NCBI GenBank assembly: GCA_030647575.1
Contig: JAUSJS010000051.1
Coordinates: 1-31,753 of the forward strand
Reading direction: 5' to 3'
DNA: 31,753 bases
From: Candidatus Limnocylindrales bacterium
Lineage (GTDB): Bacteria; Chloroflexota; Limnocylindria; Limnocylindrales; CSP1-4
Position numbers and translations under genes: made by a program. Positions 7,342-15,548 of this stretch are shown piece by piece. Below the pieces are notes generated by a model. The model did no database searches. It was not told the DNA's origin and saw nothing but the letters and a program-made list of their open reading frames with translations. Position 1 is the first letter of the stretch; every line of letters begins with the position of its first letter.

Positions 7342-7959
7342 TCAGCTCGACTTGTGGTTCATTCGCTCGATCGCTTCGGCGGCATCTTCAGCGGCGTCGA
7401 TCGTGTCCTCCAGCACCGTGTACAGGTCGCGCCACTTGATCACCTCGAGCGGATCGCCGGCCTCGCGGAAGAGGCGCGCCATCGCGGATCGGGACAGGCC
7501 GTCCGCCTCGTGCTCGAGGTCGTGGACGGCCTTCAGGTGAGGCTCGAGGCCCTTCAGCCCGTCGAGCCCTCGCAATGCGGCAATCAGCTCGACGGACTGC
7601 TCGGCAATGATCGCGGCGAGTCGGCGCGACTCGTCGGTCGGCCGCGTCACGTCGTAGATGATCAGGGTCTCGGCGATGGCCTGGATCCCGTCGACCACGT
7701 CGTCCAGGCGGACGGTCAACTCGTGAATGTCCTCGCGGTCGAACGGCGTGATGAAGGCATCCTCGAGGCGTCGGTTGATCTCGCGATCGATCTCGTCGCC
7801 GCGCTTCTCGAGGGCCTGGATCTCGGCGACGCGCTCGTCCAGTCGATCGAACTGATCGACCATCTCACGCAGCCGTCCCGCGGCCAGCTCCAGGTTCTCG
7901 CCGTCCTCGATGAACAGGTCAAAGAACTTCACATCCTTTGGGAGCAGTCGGAACGTCAT
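7342..7959 (-). CDS. DUF47 family PiT-accessory protein (PhoU-like)
   Basis: A 205-residue, largely helical protein of the DUF47/Pit accessory family, distantly related to PhoU. Recognisable parts are FFDLFIEDGENL at the N-terminus, ITPFDREDIHELTVRLDDVVDGI in the middle and WRDLYTVLEDTIDAAEDAAEAIE at the end; the acidic helices are thought to bind metal ions. These proteins are usually co-transcribed with, and modulate, a PiT phosphate permease, exactly as here: the permease gene lies just upstream on the same strand. The ATG at 7959 has a GGAGG about eight bases upstream. Confident in the family; the mechanism is poorly known. Confidence 0.9.
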   Translation of the reverse strand: MTFRLLPKDVKFFDLFIEDGENLELAAGRLREMVDQFDRLDERVAEIQALEKRGDEIDREINRRLEDAFITPFDREDIHELTVRLDDVVDGIQAIAETLIIYDVTRPTDESRRLAAIIAEQSVELIAALRGLDGLKGLEPHLKAVHDLEHEADGLSRSAMARLFREAGDPLEVIKWRDLYTVLEDTIDAAEDAAEAIERMNHKSS

Positions 7960-7993
7960 CGAGGAGCCTCCGGCGGCGCTTCGCAGTACGGGG

Positions 7994-8995
7994 TCATCCG
8001 AGCTCCACGAGACGCAGCACGATCCAGCTGAGCGCGGCCACGCCGGCAGCGGCCGGAATCGTCACCACCCAGGCCACCAGGATGTTTCGGGCGACGCCCC
8101 AGCGGACGCCGCGCGGGCCGCGGCTCGAGCCGACGCCCATGATCGCGCTCGAGATGACATGGGTGGTCGAGACCGGGATCCCGAAATGGGCGGTCGTGAA
8201 CAGGATCGTGGCCGATGTCGTCTCAGCGGCAAAGCCGTGGACGGGTTCGAGGTCGGCGACGCGGTGGCCCATGGTCCGCATGATGCGCCAGCCACCGATC
8301 GCCGTCCCGAGCGAGAGCGCCGTCGCGGCGGTCACGATCACCCAGACCGGCACGCTGACATCGGGGATGACCCCGGCCGAGAAGAGGGCCAGGGTAATGA
8401 TGCCCATCGTCTTCTGGGCATCGTTCGAGCCGTGGGAAAAGGCCATGAAGCCGGCCGACAGCACCTGGACGCGCCGGAAGACACGACCGAGAGGTCGGCG
8501 CCGGACCTTCCGGAAGACCCAGTAGATGCCGAGCATGAGCCCGAACGCACCGACGAATCCGACGACGGGCGAGACGATCATCGGGACGAGCACCTTGCCG
8601 ACGATCCCGCCGATCTTGAATGCGTCGATCCCGGACGCCACCAGCGTTGCACCAAGGAGGCCACCGATGAGCGCGTGGCTGCTCGAGCTGGGGAGCCCGG
8701 CTGACCAGGTCACGAGGTTCCAGACGATGGCCCCGACCAGGGCCGCGATGATCACGGCCTGGGTCGTCGTCTCCTCCTGCACGAGGCCGGACCCGATCGT
8801 CTTGGCGACGGCCGTACCGGCGAAGGCACCGATGAAATTGAACGCCGCCGCCATTGCGATCGCCTGACGCGGGTGGAGGGCGCGCGTCGCGACGGAGGTC
8901 GCGATGGCGTTCGCGGTGTCGTGGAATCCGTTGATGTAGTCGAACACGACGGCCAGCAGGACGACGACGACGAGCAGCAACGTGACGCCTTCCAT
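7994..8995 (-). CDS. Inorganic phosphate transporter, PiT family
   Basis: A 333-residue integral membrane protein with about ten hydrophobic segments. It carries both PiT half-repeat signatures: DYINGFHDTANAIATSVATRAL near the N-terminus and FSHGSNDAQKTMGII in the second half. PiT proteins import phosphate as a metal-phosphate complex with protons or sodium at low affinity. The same family would also carry arsenate. It is expressed with the downstream DUF47 protein (34-bp gap). Its start lies 79 bp from the divergent proS start, so the two share a regulatory region; TACCAT on the minus strand (plus 9005-9010) is a possible -10. Confidence 0.95.
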   Translation of the reverse strand: MEGVTLLLVVVVLLAVVFDYINGFHDTANAIATSVATRALHPRQAIAMAAAFNFIGAFAGTAVAKTIGSGLVQEETTTQAVIIAALVGAIVWNLVTWSAGLPSSSSHALIGGLLGATLVASGIDAFKIGGIVGKVLVPMIVSPVVGFVGAFGLMLGIYWVFRKVRRRPLGRVFRRVQVLSAGFMAFSHGSNDAQKTMGIITLALFSAGVIPDVSVPVWVIVTAATALSLGTAIGGWRIMRTMGHRVADLEPVHGFAAETTSATILFTTAHFGIPVSTTHVISSAIMGVGSSRGPRGVRWGVARNILVAWVVTIPAAAGVAALSWIVLRLVELG

Positions 8996-9062
8996 GCGTC
9001 CTCGATGGTAGCGTCGGGGCCGGCTCCGGGTTCAGCGAGCACGGACGGGCCGTCGCGCCCGC

Positions 9063-9074
9063 TATCCTTCGCGG
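9063..9074 (+). promoter_or_regulatory. Leaderless-type promoter -10 for proS
   Basis: TATCCT at 9063-9068 is followed by six bases and then ATG at 9075, the same arrangement as at 3822. No Shine-Dalgarno sequence precedes this ATG, which fits a leaderless transcript. I find no convincing -35 box. Confidence 0.5.
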
Positions 9075-10772
9075 ATGCGCCTCTCCAAGCTCTTCTTCAC
9101 GACCCTGCGCGACGATCCCGCTGACGCGGAGATGCCGTCACACCGGCTGCTCCTGCGAGCCGGCTATGTCCGCCAGCTGGGATCGGGGATCTATTCGCTC
9201 CTGCCACTCGGCTTCCGGGTCAACAGACGGGTCGAGCAGATCGTCCGCGAGGAGATGGACCGGATCGGCTGCCAGGAGATGGAGATGCCGGTCGTCCACC
9301 CCGCCGACGTGTGGCGAGCGAGCGGACGGTACGACGCGGTCGGGCCGGAGATGGGCCGGTTCAAGGACCGTGCCGGCCGGGACATGGTCCTGGCGATGAC
9401 CCACGAAGAGGTCGTCGGCCTGCTCCTGGCCGACATCGTCCGGAGCTACCGGCAGCTGCCGATGATGGTCTATCACTTCCAGACGAAGTGGCGGGACGAG
9501 CCACGCGCCCGGGGCGGGCTGATCCGCGTTCGCGAATTCGTGATGAAGGACGCCTACAGCATCGACCGCGACGAGGCCGGCCTGGACGTGAGCTACTGGG
9601 CCCAGCACGGCGCGTACGTGCGAATCTTCGAGCGCCTCGGGCTCAAGACGATCGCCGTGTCGTCCGACGTCGGGATGATGGGCGGCTCGCAGGCCCACGA
9701 GTTCATGGTCCTCAACCCGGCCGGCGAAGATGTCCTGGTCCTGTGCGAGGCCTGCGGCTACGCCGCGAATCGCCAGGTTGCGGTCGTCCCGCGGCCAGAC
9801 CCGCCCCAGGAGGAGCCCCTGCCGCTCGAGGAGATCGCGACGCCGGGCACGACCACGATCGCGTCACTGGCGGCCTTCCTCGGGATCGGCCCTGAGCGAA
9901 CGGCCAAGGCTGCGTTCTTCATGACCGGCGATGGGCGCCTCGTCAGCGCGATCGTGCGCGGCGATCACGAGGTCAATGAGACCAAGCTGTTCAACGCCGT
10001 CAAGGCGAGCGGCGGGATGCGGCCGGCCCAGGTCGAGGAGATCCGGGCCGCCGGGATGGAGCCGGGTTACGGCTCCCCGATCGGCGCACACGACACGGTC
10101 GTCGTCATCGACGAGCTGGCCGCCCGATCGGCCAACCTCGTCGCCGGCGCGAACCGCGAGGGGTTCCACAATCGAAACGTGAACCATGGCCGCGATTTCC
10201 AGGCCGACATCGTCGCCGACCTGACCACCGCCATGGAAGGCGACCCGTGCCCGACCTGCGGCCAGCCGGTCATCCTGCGCAACGGCATCGAGGTCGGCAA
10301 CATCTTCAAGCTGGGCACGAAGTACACCGACGCGTTCGGGGCGACCTACCTGGGGGAGGACGGCGTCGCTCACCAGATCGTCATGGGCTCGTACGGCATC
10401 GGGATCGGCCGGAACGTGGCCTGCATCGTCGAAGCGCACCATGACGACAAGGGGATCGTCTGGCCGGCGGAGGTCGCCCCCTACGCCGCCCATCTGGTCT
10501 CGATCGGGGCGGCGCGCGAGCCACAGGTGGCCGAGATCGCCGAGCGCCTCCATGCATTCTCGATCGAGGCCGGACGAGAGATCCTGTGGGACGACCGCGA
10601 CGAGTCGCCGGGGGTCAAGTTCACCGACGCCGAGCTGCTCGGGATGCCCTGGATCCTGACGGTCAGCCCGCGGTCCCTGGCCGCGGGCGGCGTCGAGGTC
10701 ACCGAGCGGGCCACCGGCGAGCGCTCGACGCGATCGATCGAGGCGGTCGAAGCGCTGATCGCGGGCGGCTGA
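9075..10772 (+). CDS. proS: Prolyl-tRNA synthetase (bacterial type with editing insert)
   Basis: Charges tRNA-Pro with proline; class II synthetase in the cytoplasm. At 565 residues it is the long bacterial form. Class II motif 1 region is around RAGYVRQLGSGIYSLLPLG, motif 2 around WRDEPRARGGLIRVREFVMKD and motif 3 at GSYGIGIGRNVACIVE. Between motifs 2 and 3 (about residues 230-390) sits an insertion domain of the YbaK/INS type, which in the family removes alanine mischarged onto tRNA-Pro. The C-terminal anticodon-binding domain includes ILWDDRDESPGVKF. The start is set by the family N-terminus (MRLSKLFFTTLRDDP). Confidence 0.97.
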   Translation: MRLSKLFFTTLRDDPADAEMPSHRLLLRAGYVRQLGSGIYSLLPLGFRVNRRVEQIVREEMDRIGCQEMEMPVVHPADVWRASGRYDAVGPEMGRFKDRAGRDMVLAMTHEEVVGLLLADIVRSYRQLPMMVYHFQTKWRDEPRARGGLIRVREFVMKDAYSIDRDEAGLDVSYWAQHGAYVRIFERLGLKTIAVSSDVGMMGGSQAHEFMVLNPAGEDVLVLCEACGYAANRQVAVVPRPDPPQEEPLPLEEIATPGTTTIASLAAFLGIGPERTAKAAFFMTGDGRLVSAIVRGDHEVNETKLFNAVKASGGMRPAQVEEIRAAGMEPGYGSPIGAHDTVVVIDELAARSANLVAGANREGFHNRNVNHGRDFQADIVADLTTAMEGDPCPTCGQPVILRNGIEVGNIFKLGTKYTDAFGATYLGEDGVAHQIVMGSYGIGIGRNVACIVEAHHDDKGIVWPAEVAPYAAHLVSIGAAREPQVAEIAERLHAFSIEAGREILWDDRDESPGVKFTDAELLGMPWILTVSPRSLAAGGVEVTERATGERSTRSIEAVEALIAGG

Positions 10773-10804
10773 TCCGCCGCCGGCCGTCCAGGCACCGGCT
10801 GTGC

Positions 10805-11302
10805 TTACGGCGCTCCCTGCGGTTCGTCGCCCGCCACGTCGCCGGTCGTGCCATCGAGGGAGATGACGGCTTCGCCGATCTCCGGGAGTGTCTCGATCAG
10901 CTCGGCCGAGGTGACCGCGTGCCCAGACAGGACCTCGCCCTCGTCGATTCGGCTGATCGTGAACGCGATGCCGGGCGGGATGGAGGCGGAGATGACGATC
11001 TCGCTGATCCGATAGGGCGAGCGCTTGTCTCGGAGCGATGCGTTCGTCTTCTCCTGGAGCGCGGTGGCCTTGATGATGAGCTCGGCCAGGGTGCTCGGAT
11101 CGATCCGCTCGACGATTGTCGCCATGCCCCGGCGAGCCTGACCGACGGCCTCTTTCGCCTGGCGGCTCAGCCGTTCATGCATTGCCGGGTCGGAGGCCGT
11201 CCGCCCGACCTCCGTCGCCTTGTTGCGCGCGGCCTCCGCGGCGTGCTGCGCGCTTTCCGCCGCCGCCTCCGCCGCCTCCCGCGCGCGCTTCATGAAGCTC
11301 AT
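10805..11302 (-). CDS. Hypothetical protein with Ala-rich helical N-terminus
   Basis: 165 residues, not recognised. Residues 5-60 are Ala/Glu/Arg-rich with heptad-like spacing (REAAEAAAESAQHAAEAARNK) and probably form a long amphipathic helix or coiled coil. The rest looks like a small alpha/beta domain (RISEIVISASIPPGIAFTISRI) with an acidic tail. There is no signal peptide or membrane segment. Start choice: ATG 11302 sits six bases after TAGACT and fits a leaderless transcript. ATG 11293 (residue 4) has GGAG nine bases upstream and is the alternative. It is divergent from the second J-domain gene and convergent with proS. Reality is supported by the structured composition and promoter signature. 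Confidence 0.65.
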   Translation of the reverse strand: MSFMKRAREAAEAAAESAQHAAEAARNKATEVGRTASDPAMHERLSRQAKEAVGQARRGMATIVERIDPSTLAELIIKATALQEKTNASLRDKRSPYRISEIVISASIPPGIAFTISRIDEGEVLSGHAVTSAELIETLPEIGEAVISLDGTTGDVAGDEPQGAP

Positions 11303-11350
11303 CTCCGAAGTCTAGCGGGCGTCCCGGGCGTAGACCACTAGGATGCTGCG
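11303..11350. promoter_or_regulatory. Divergent pair of leaderless-type promoters
   Basis: On the minus strand TAGACT (plus 11309-11314) is followed by six bases and ATG at 11302. On the plus strand TAGGAT (11339-11344) is followed by six bases and ATG at 11351. Both starts of this 48-bp divergent gap thus show TANNNT-N6-ATG. No -35 consensus is clear in between. Confidence 0.5.
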
Positions 11351-12409
11351 ATGGCGCCGCGTCCGTCCCTGCCGAGCGACGATCTCTACGCCCGGCTCGA
11401 GCTACCGACCGATGCCACGCCCGAGGCGATCGAGATCGCCTGGCGGGCCCTCCTGCGCCGGCACCACCCCGATGTCGCCGGCCCAACGGGGCTCGAGCGC
11501 GCCAAGCGGATCAACGTGGCACACGACTGGCTGAGCGATCCCCATCTCCGAGCTCGCTACGACCGCGAGTGTGGCGTTCGAGGAAGCTCGAGCTCGCGGC
11601 GTGGCTCGACGTGGCGGGATCCATGGGACGACGACGGAGCAACCGCACGGTCGGCTCGCCATCGACCCCGCGGGCAGGAGGACCTGGTGGCGCGCTTCCT
11701 CGAGCGCGTTTCGGCCCTGAGCCCTGACGAGCTGGATCGACTGGCCATGGCGGATCCGGCACCGATCGCCTTCGGGGCCACCATCAGGCGCTTCCTTCCC
11801 GACGATCGGCGCGCCGCGCTCGAGGCCGTCGAGGCCGAGATCACGCGGCGCCTCGCGCCAGGGCTTGCCACCCGGCCCGGCGTGCGCGACACGATCAACG
11901 CCTACGCCGCGGAGCTCGTCCTCGGGCCGTTCTTCGATGAGTTGCTCAGCGAGCCCTTCCGCGCGCGGACCCGCGAGCGCCTGACGCGGGGCTGGGACGC
12001 AGCGATCGGCCAGCCGCGCTACGGGCCCAACGGCCAGGCCGTCCGGGCCCTCATCGCTCGCCTCCGCGCGCTCGATGCGGCCAGCGTGGCTACCCTGGCC
12101 AAACAGGGCGTGCAGGATCGTCTCGGCGAGGAGCCGTGGCCGCCGGGCACCTCGCCCGACGACGATGAGGCCTTGCGCGTGTCCTCGGTGCTGGCGGCTC
12201 GCGATGCCGCGGCGGCCGTCGCCGAGTCAGGTCTGGATCACAAGGTCGTCGCCCGTGCCCGGCGGGCAGCCGAGCGGATCGCACATTTGCTGGTGTTGCA
12301 GCATGCCTTCGCGCCCGCGACCTTCGACGCCCTCACCGCACCGTGGCGACCGCGGCTGGTGCCGGACAATTCGCCTGCCCCGAGCGTTCGCCGCCCGCCT
12401 CTGGGCTGA
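11351..12409 (+). CDS. J-domain protein, second copy, long unrecognised C-terminal domain
   Basis: 352 residues. Residues about 8-75 are a J-domain with HPD at 39-41 and the usual helix IV ending LSDPHLRARYDREC, so it should act with DnaK. The C-terminal 240 residues are helical and Arg/Ala-rich without Gly/Phe or zinc-finger regions and resemble nothing I recognise. Unlike the J-protein at 2504 it has no membrane segments. The ATG is set by the leaderless-type promoter just upstream. The histidine kinase gene starts 42 bp downstream, but a weak promoter-like motif in front of that gene suggests it may be transcribed separately. Confidence 0.75.
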   Translation: MAPRPSLPSDDLYARLELPTDATPEAIEIAWRALLRRHHPDVAGPTGLERAKRINVAHDWLSDPHLRARYDRECGVRGSSSSRRGSTWRDPWDDDGATARSARHRPRGQEDLVARFLERVSALSPDELDRLAMADPAPIAFGATIRRFLPDDRRAALEAVEAEITRRLAPGLATRPGVRDTINAYAAELVLGPFFDELLSEPFRARTRERLTRGWDAAIGQPRYGPNGQAVRALIARLRALDAASVATLAKQGVQDRLGEEPWPPGTSPDDDEALRVSSVLAARDAAAAVAESGLDHKVVARARRAAERIAHLLVLQHAFAPATFDALTAPWRPRLVPDNSPAPSVRRPPLG

Positions 12410-12451
12410 ACCGCGGAACAGCGCAGGCCGTGGCTGTGCGATGCTCGCGCC

Positions 12452-13678
12452 ATGGAGCCGTGGCTGGTCGCGCTCGGATCGCTCCTCGCGCTGCTCGTGA
12501 TCTCGAGCGCCGCCCTGCGCGGCCGGCGGACAGCGGCCCAGGTGCGCGCCGTCGCCGGCGCCTCGGCGAGCTCCGATCCGGTCAGCGCCGTCGCCGCATT
12601 GCGGACCCAGAACAGCCGGCTCGGAGACGAGCTCGCGGCCGATCGCCACGATCACGAGCGGCTGATCGAATCGCTGGCCCAGGGGGTGGTCTCGGTCGAT
12701 CGCGGACTGCGGATCGTCGGCGCGAACGGTGCGGCACATGCCTTCCTCGGGCGACCGCAGGGCTCGCTGATCGGCCGGACGCTGATCGAGGCATTCCTGG
12801 ACGTCCAGGTCGAAGCGATCGCCCGGGCCGCGATGGAGCAGGGGTCGTCGACCGGTGAGATCGGCCGGACCGAGGCTGACGGCCGCCGACTGCTCGTTCG
12901 GGCGAGGCGATCGTCGCCTGGCGGCGCGTGGCTGGTCCTGGAGGACGTCTCCGAGCTGCGCCGCCTCCAGCAGATCAGGGCCGAGTTCATCGACAACCTC
13001 TCCCATGAGCTTCGAACGCCGTTGACGACGGTCAGCCTCCTGGCCGAGACGCTGACCCGTGATGCCGATGCGGCCGGCGAGGCGATCCCGGCGAAAATGC
13101 GCGATCGGATCGGCAAGATCGAGGTCGAGACCGGCCACCTCGTGCAGATGGTCAGCGAGCTCCTTGACCTGTCACGGATCGAGAGCGGCGGGACGATCCG
13201 CGTTGTCGACCTCGTCGACATGGGGCAGATCGCGACCGAGTCGACCGAGCGCCTGCGCCTCTTCGCCGATCGCCAGGGCGTCGCGCTGCAGGTCGAGGTC
13301 GCCGGCAGCCTGCCGCCGGTTCGCGGCGACGAGGCGCGCCTCGCGCAGGTCTACGTCAACCTCCTGCACAACGCGGTGAAGTTCAGCCCGGACGGCGGTG
13401 ACGTCAGCGTGACCGTCCGAGTCGAGGCGGGCCGTGTGGTCAGCTCCGTGGCCGATCACGGGGTTGGCATCCCACCGGCGGCGCAGGCACGAATCTTCGA
13501 GCGCTTCTACAAGGTGGACCGAGCACGGGTCCGAGGCGAGACCGGTGGGACCGGCCTGGGCCTGGCGATCGCCCGCCACATCATCGACCAGCATGGTGGC
13601 ACGATCTGGGTCGAGTCGGTCGAGGGGACCGGGTCGACGTTCCGGTTTGCGCTTCCGATCGCCGATCCCTCGATCTAG
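12452..13678 (+). CDS. PhoR/SenX3-like sensor histidine kinase
   Basis: 408 residues: one short N-terminal membrane helix (about 4-22), a linker helix, a PAS domain (about 65-165), HisKA with phosphoacceptor H185 (NLSHELRTPL), and a HATPase domain with N box (VNLLHNAVKFSPDGG), G1 (DHGVGIP), F box (FERFYKVDRAR) and G2 (GTGLGLAIARHI). It lacks an extracytoplasmic sensor domain. That is the architecture of PhoR-type kinases, which receive their signal through PstSCAB-PhoU. No regulator gene is adjacent; the OmpR-type regulator at 6628 is the likely partner, by inference. GATGCT six bases before the ATG resembles the leaderless signature with its first base changed. An EEP hydrolase gene follows after 23 bp. 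Confidence 0.88.
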   Translation: MEPWLVALGSLLALLVISSAALRGRRTAAQVRAVAGASASSDPVSAVAALRTQNSRLGDELAADRHDHERLIESLAQGVVSVDRGLRIVGANGAAHAFLGRPQGSLIGRTLIEAFLDVQVEAIARAAMEQGSSTGEIGRTEADGRRLLVRARRSSPGGAWLVLEDVSELRRLQQIRAEFIDNLSHELRTPLTTVSLLAETLTRDADAAGEAIPAKMRDRIGKIEVETGHLVQMVSELLDLSRIESGGTIRVVDLVDMGQIATESTERLRLFADRQGVALQVEVAGSLPPVRGDEARLAQVYVNLLHNAVKFSPDGGDVSVTVRVEAGRVVSSVADHGVGIPPAAQARIFERFYKVDRARVRGETGGTGLGLAIARHIIDQHGGTIWVESVEGTGSTFRFALPIADPSI

Positions 13679-13701
13679 GCCTTCTGCTGCCACGGAGAAC
13701 G

Positions 13702-14472
13702 ATGGACCGCCTGCACGTCGCGACGCTGAACATCCGGAACCTGGCCGACCGCTGGCCCGAGCGGTTGCCGCTCCTGCTGGCCGACATGGCGGGGCTTCAG
13801 CCGGACGTGCTGGCGCTCCAGGAGGTGATCTTCCCGATGCACCAGGACCGGCTCATTGGCGCTGCCGGGGAGGGCCGCTACACGGTCGCCCGCGGGTGGG
13901 CCGGCCGACCCGAGTACGGCAACAGCCTGCTCATCCGCGAGCCGCTGGCTGCCGGCGACGTGGATCGCATCGACCTTGGCCTCGACCGGTCGGCCCAGCG
14001 GGCGATCGTACGGCTCGCGGGCGGGGACGCGGTGCTCGTGGTCGCGACCCATCTCCATCACGTCGTGGACGGTGCGATGGAACGTGACGAGCAGACCCGC
14101 CAGTTGCTCGAGTGGCTCGAGGGCGCCCCTTCCGCAGCGGTCCACGTCGTGATGGGCGACTTCAACGCGAATCCCAGGGAGCCTGCCGCCGAGAGGATGC
14201 GGGCCCGTGGCTACCGGTCCGCCTATGCGGAGGCGAACGGGACCGATCCAGCGGTCACCTGGCCTTCGGGGATCCAGGCACCGGGCATGGACAAGGACGG
14301 CGACCCGGCATGCCTCGACTACATCTGGGTGCGCGGCGACGTGCGTGTGGCATCCGCGAGACTCGAGTTCGATCGACCCCACCCGGACGACCCGACGCTG
14401 TATCCGAGCGACCATTTCGGGCTCTCCGCGCAGCTGGAGCTCGGAACGCCGGATCGCCCGGGGGACCGTTGA
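13702..14472 (+). CDS. Endonuclease/exonuclease/phosphatase-family hydrolase
   Basis: 256 residues of the EEP (DNase I-like) fold. Motifs in order: ATLNIRNL (metal Asn), VLALQEV (metal Glu), YGNSLLI, VATHLHH, VMGDFNANP (catalytic Asp and Asn) and SDHFGLSAQL (catalytic Asp-His). The family cleaves phosphodiester or phosphomonoester bonds in nucleic acids, sphingomyelin or inositol phosphates; the substrate cannot be assigned. There is no signal peptide. GGAGA precedes the ATG. It lies between the PhoR-like kinase and a GDPD gene whose start overlaps its stop, so all three are probably co-transcribed and the substrate may be a phosphate source. Confidence 0.82.
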   Translation: MDRLHVATLNIRNLADRWPERLPLLLADMAGLQPDVLALQEVIFPMHQDRLIGAAGEGRYTVARGWAGRPEYGNSLLIREPLAAGDVDRIDLGLDRSAQRAIVRLAGGDAVLVVATHLHHVVDGAMERDEQTRQLLEWLEGAPSAAVHVVMGDFNANPREPAAERMRARGYRSAYAEANGTDPAVTWPSGIQAPGMDKDGDPACLDYIWVRGDVRVASARLEFDRPHPDDPTLYPSDHFGLSAQLELGTPDRPGDR

Positions 14473-15137
14473 GCCCGACGCGGACGCTGCGGCTGGCCCA
14501 CCGCGGCGACTGGCGCGGCGCCACGGAGAACACGCTGCCGGCCTTCCAGGCCGCGCTGGCCGTGCCCGCCTGCGACGGCCTCGAATTCGACGTCCGTGCG
14601 GCCGCCGACGGCGTCCCGGTGGTCTGCCACGACGAAACGCTGGCCAGAGTCCAGGGCCGGCCCGAGCGGGTCGACGCGCTGCGCTCCGATGCGCTCCTCG
14701 ACCTGGGCGTGCCGACCCTCGAGGAGGTGCTCCGGGCGGCTGGGCGGCGCCCATTCCTCGATGTCGAGCTCAAGGGCGATCCCGGCCCAGCCGTCGTCGA
14801 GGTCCTGGCCGCGGGCCGCGGGCCCGAGCTTCACAACGCCGTCGTCTCGTCGTTCGACCACGCTGCGCTCGAGGCAGTGGCGCGCCGCGCCCCGACCTGG
14901 CCGCGCTGGCTCAACACGTTCGCGCTCGACGACAGGGCCGTGAACGCCGCACTGGCCCTCGGCTGTCGCGGCGTCTCGGTCGAGTGGCGCGCGCTGGACG
15001 CGGTCTCCGTCGGGCGCGCCCGGTTCGCTGGCCTCGACGTCGCGGCCTGGACCGTGCGCCGGCGATCCACCTTCGACCGGCTGGCGCGGCTCGGCCTCGT
15101 GGCCGTCTGTGTCGAAGGAGCCGCCCTCGACGGCTGA
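14469..15137 (+). CDS. Glycerophosphodiester phosphodiesterase family protein
   Basis: 222 residues with a GP-PDE TIM-barrel signature: LRLAHRGDW (catalytic His-Arg), ENTLPAF, LEFDVRAAADGVPVVCHDETL (metal Glu and Asp, second catalytic His) and FLDVELKG. It should hydrolyse glycerophosphodiesters to glycerol-3-phosphate and an alcohol. There is no signal peptide, so it acts inside the cell. TTG at 14469 is chosen: it overlaps the upstream stop (TTGA), has GGGGGA just before it, and the family domain starts a few residues later; no ATG or GTG fits better. In other bacteria GDPD genes often belong to the Pho regulon, which matches the kinase two genes upstream. Confidence 0.85.
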   Translation: MSPTRTLRLAHRGDWRGATENTLPAFQAALAVPACDGLEFDVRAAADGVPVVCHDETLARVQGRPERVDALRSDALLDLGVPTLEEVLRAAGRRPFLDVELKGDPGPAVVEVLAAGRGPELHNAVVSSFDHAALEAVARRAPTWPRWLNTFALDDRAVNAALALGCRGVSVEWRALDAVSVGRARFAGLDVAAWTVRRRSTFDRLARLGLVAVCVEGAALDG

Positions 15138-15156
15138 CCGGCCTGAGCCGAGTGGC

Positions 15157-15220
15157 GATCGCCCAGGCGACCGATCGCTCAGGCGGGCGATCGCCCCGGC
15201 GGCCGATCGCCCGGGCGCAG
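15157..15220 (+). repeat. Four tandem 16-bp repeats, GATCGCYCNGGCGNNN
   Basis: Four head-to-tail 16-bp units: GATCGCCCAGGCGACC (15157-15172), GATCGCTCAGGCGGGC (15173-15188), GATCGCCCCGGCGGCC (15189-15204) and GATCGCCCGGGCGCAG (15205-15220). Each starts with GATCGC and keeps GGCG near its end. They begin 19 bp after the GDPD stop in a non-coding gap between convergent genes. The period is not a multiple of three and no gene covers them. Confidence 0.85.
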
Positions 15221-15316
15221 GCAACGCGCGGCGACTGCCCTACCCATCCACGCACCCGCCGGACTGGGAGTGGGCCACCCGTTTTCGACCCGGCCGCGAC
15301 CCGTTATCGATCAGGC

Positions 15317-15344
15317 TATGACCCCCAGGGCCCTGTGGGTCATA
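15317..15344. repeat. 28-bp near-perfect palindrome between convergent genes
   Basis: The half-site TATGACCCCCAGGG (15317-15330) pairs with CCCTGTGGGTCATA (15331-15344), 13 of 14 positions complementary. It could be a bidirectional terminator stem (no T-run) or a binding site for a dimeric protein. The rest of the gap, 15138-15548, holds the 16-bp repeats and no gene that I can support. Confidence 0.7.
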
Positions 15345-15548
15345 CCGAGGCGCCCAACGCGGCCACCGAACGTGGCACGCCGACCGGTTCCGCCCCCCAC
15401 CTCCGGCGTCGCGCGTGTCGCCGCCGATCTCGGGCTCGATCGTTTCAACGCGGAGGGTCGCAGCCGGATGGCGAGCAACCCGATGGCACTGCCGCTCCCG
15501 ATGAGCGCGGAGTGGGGCGGGTCGGTGCCCGCAGTCGGCGGGATTGGG

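Noticed and set aside
15157..15220. CRISPR array
   Set aside because: The repeats are 16 bp and directly adjacent, without spacers, and no cas genes are present.
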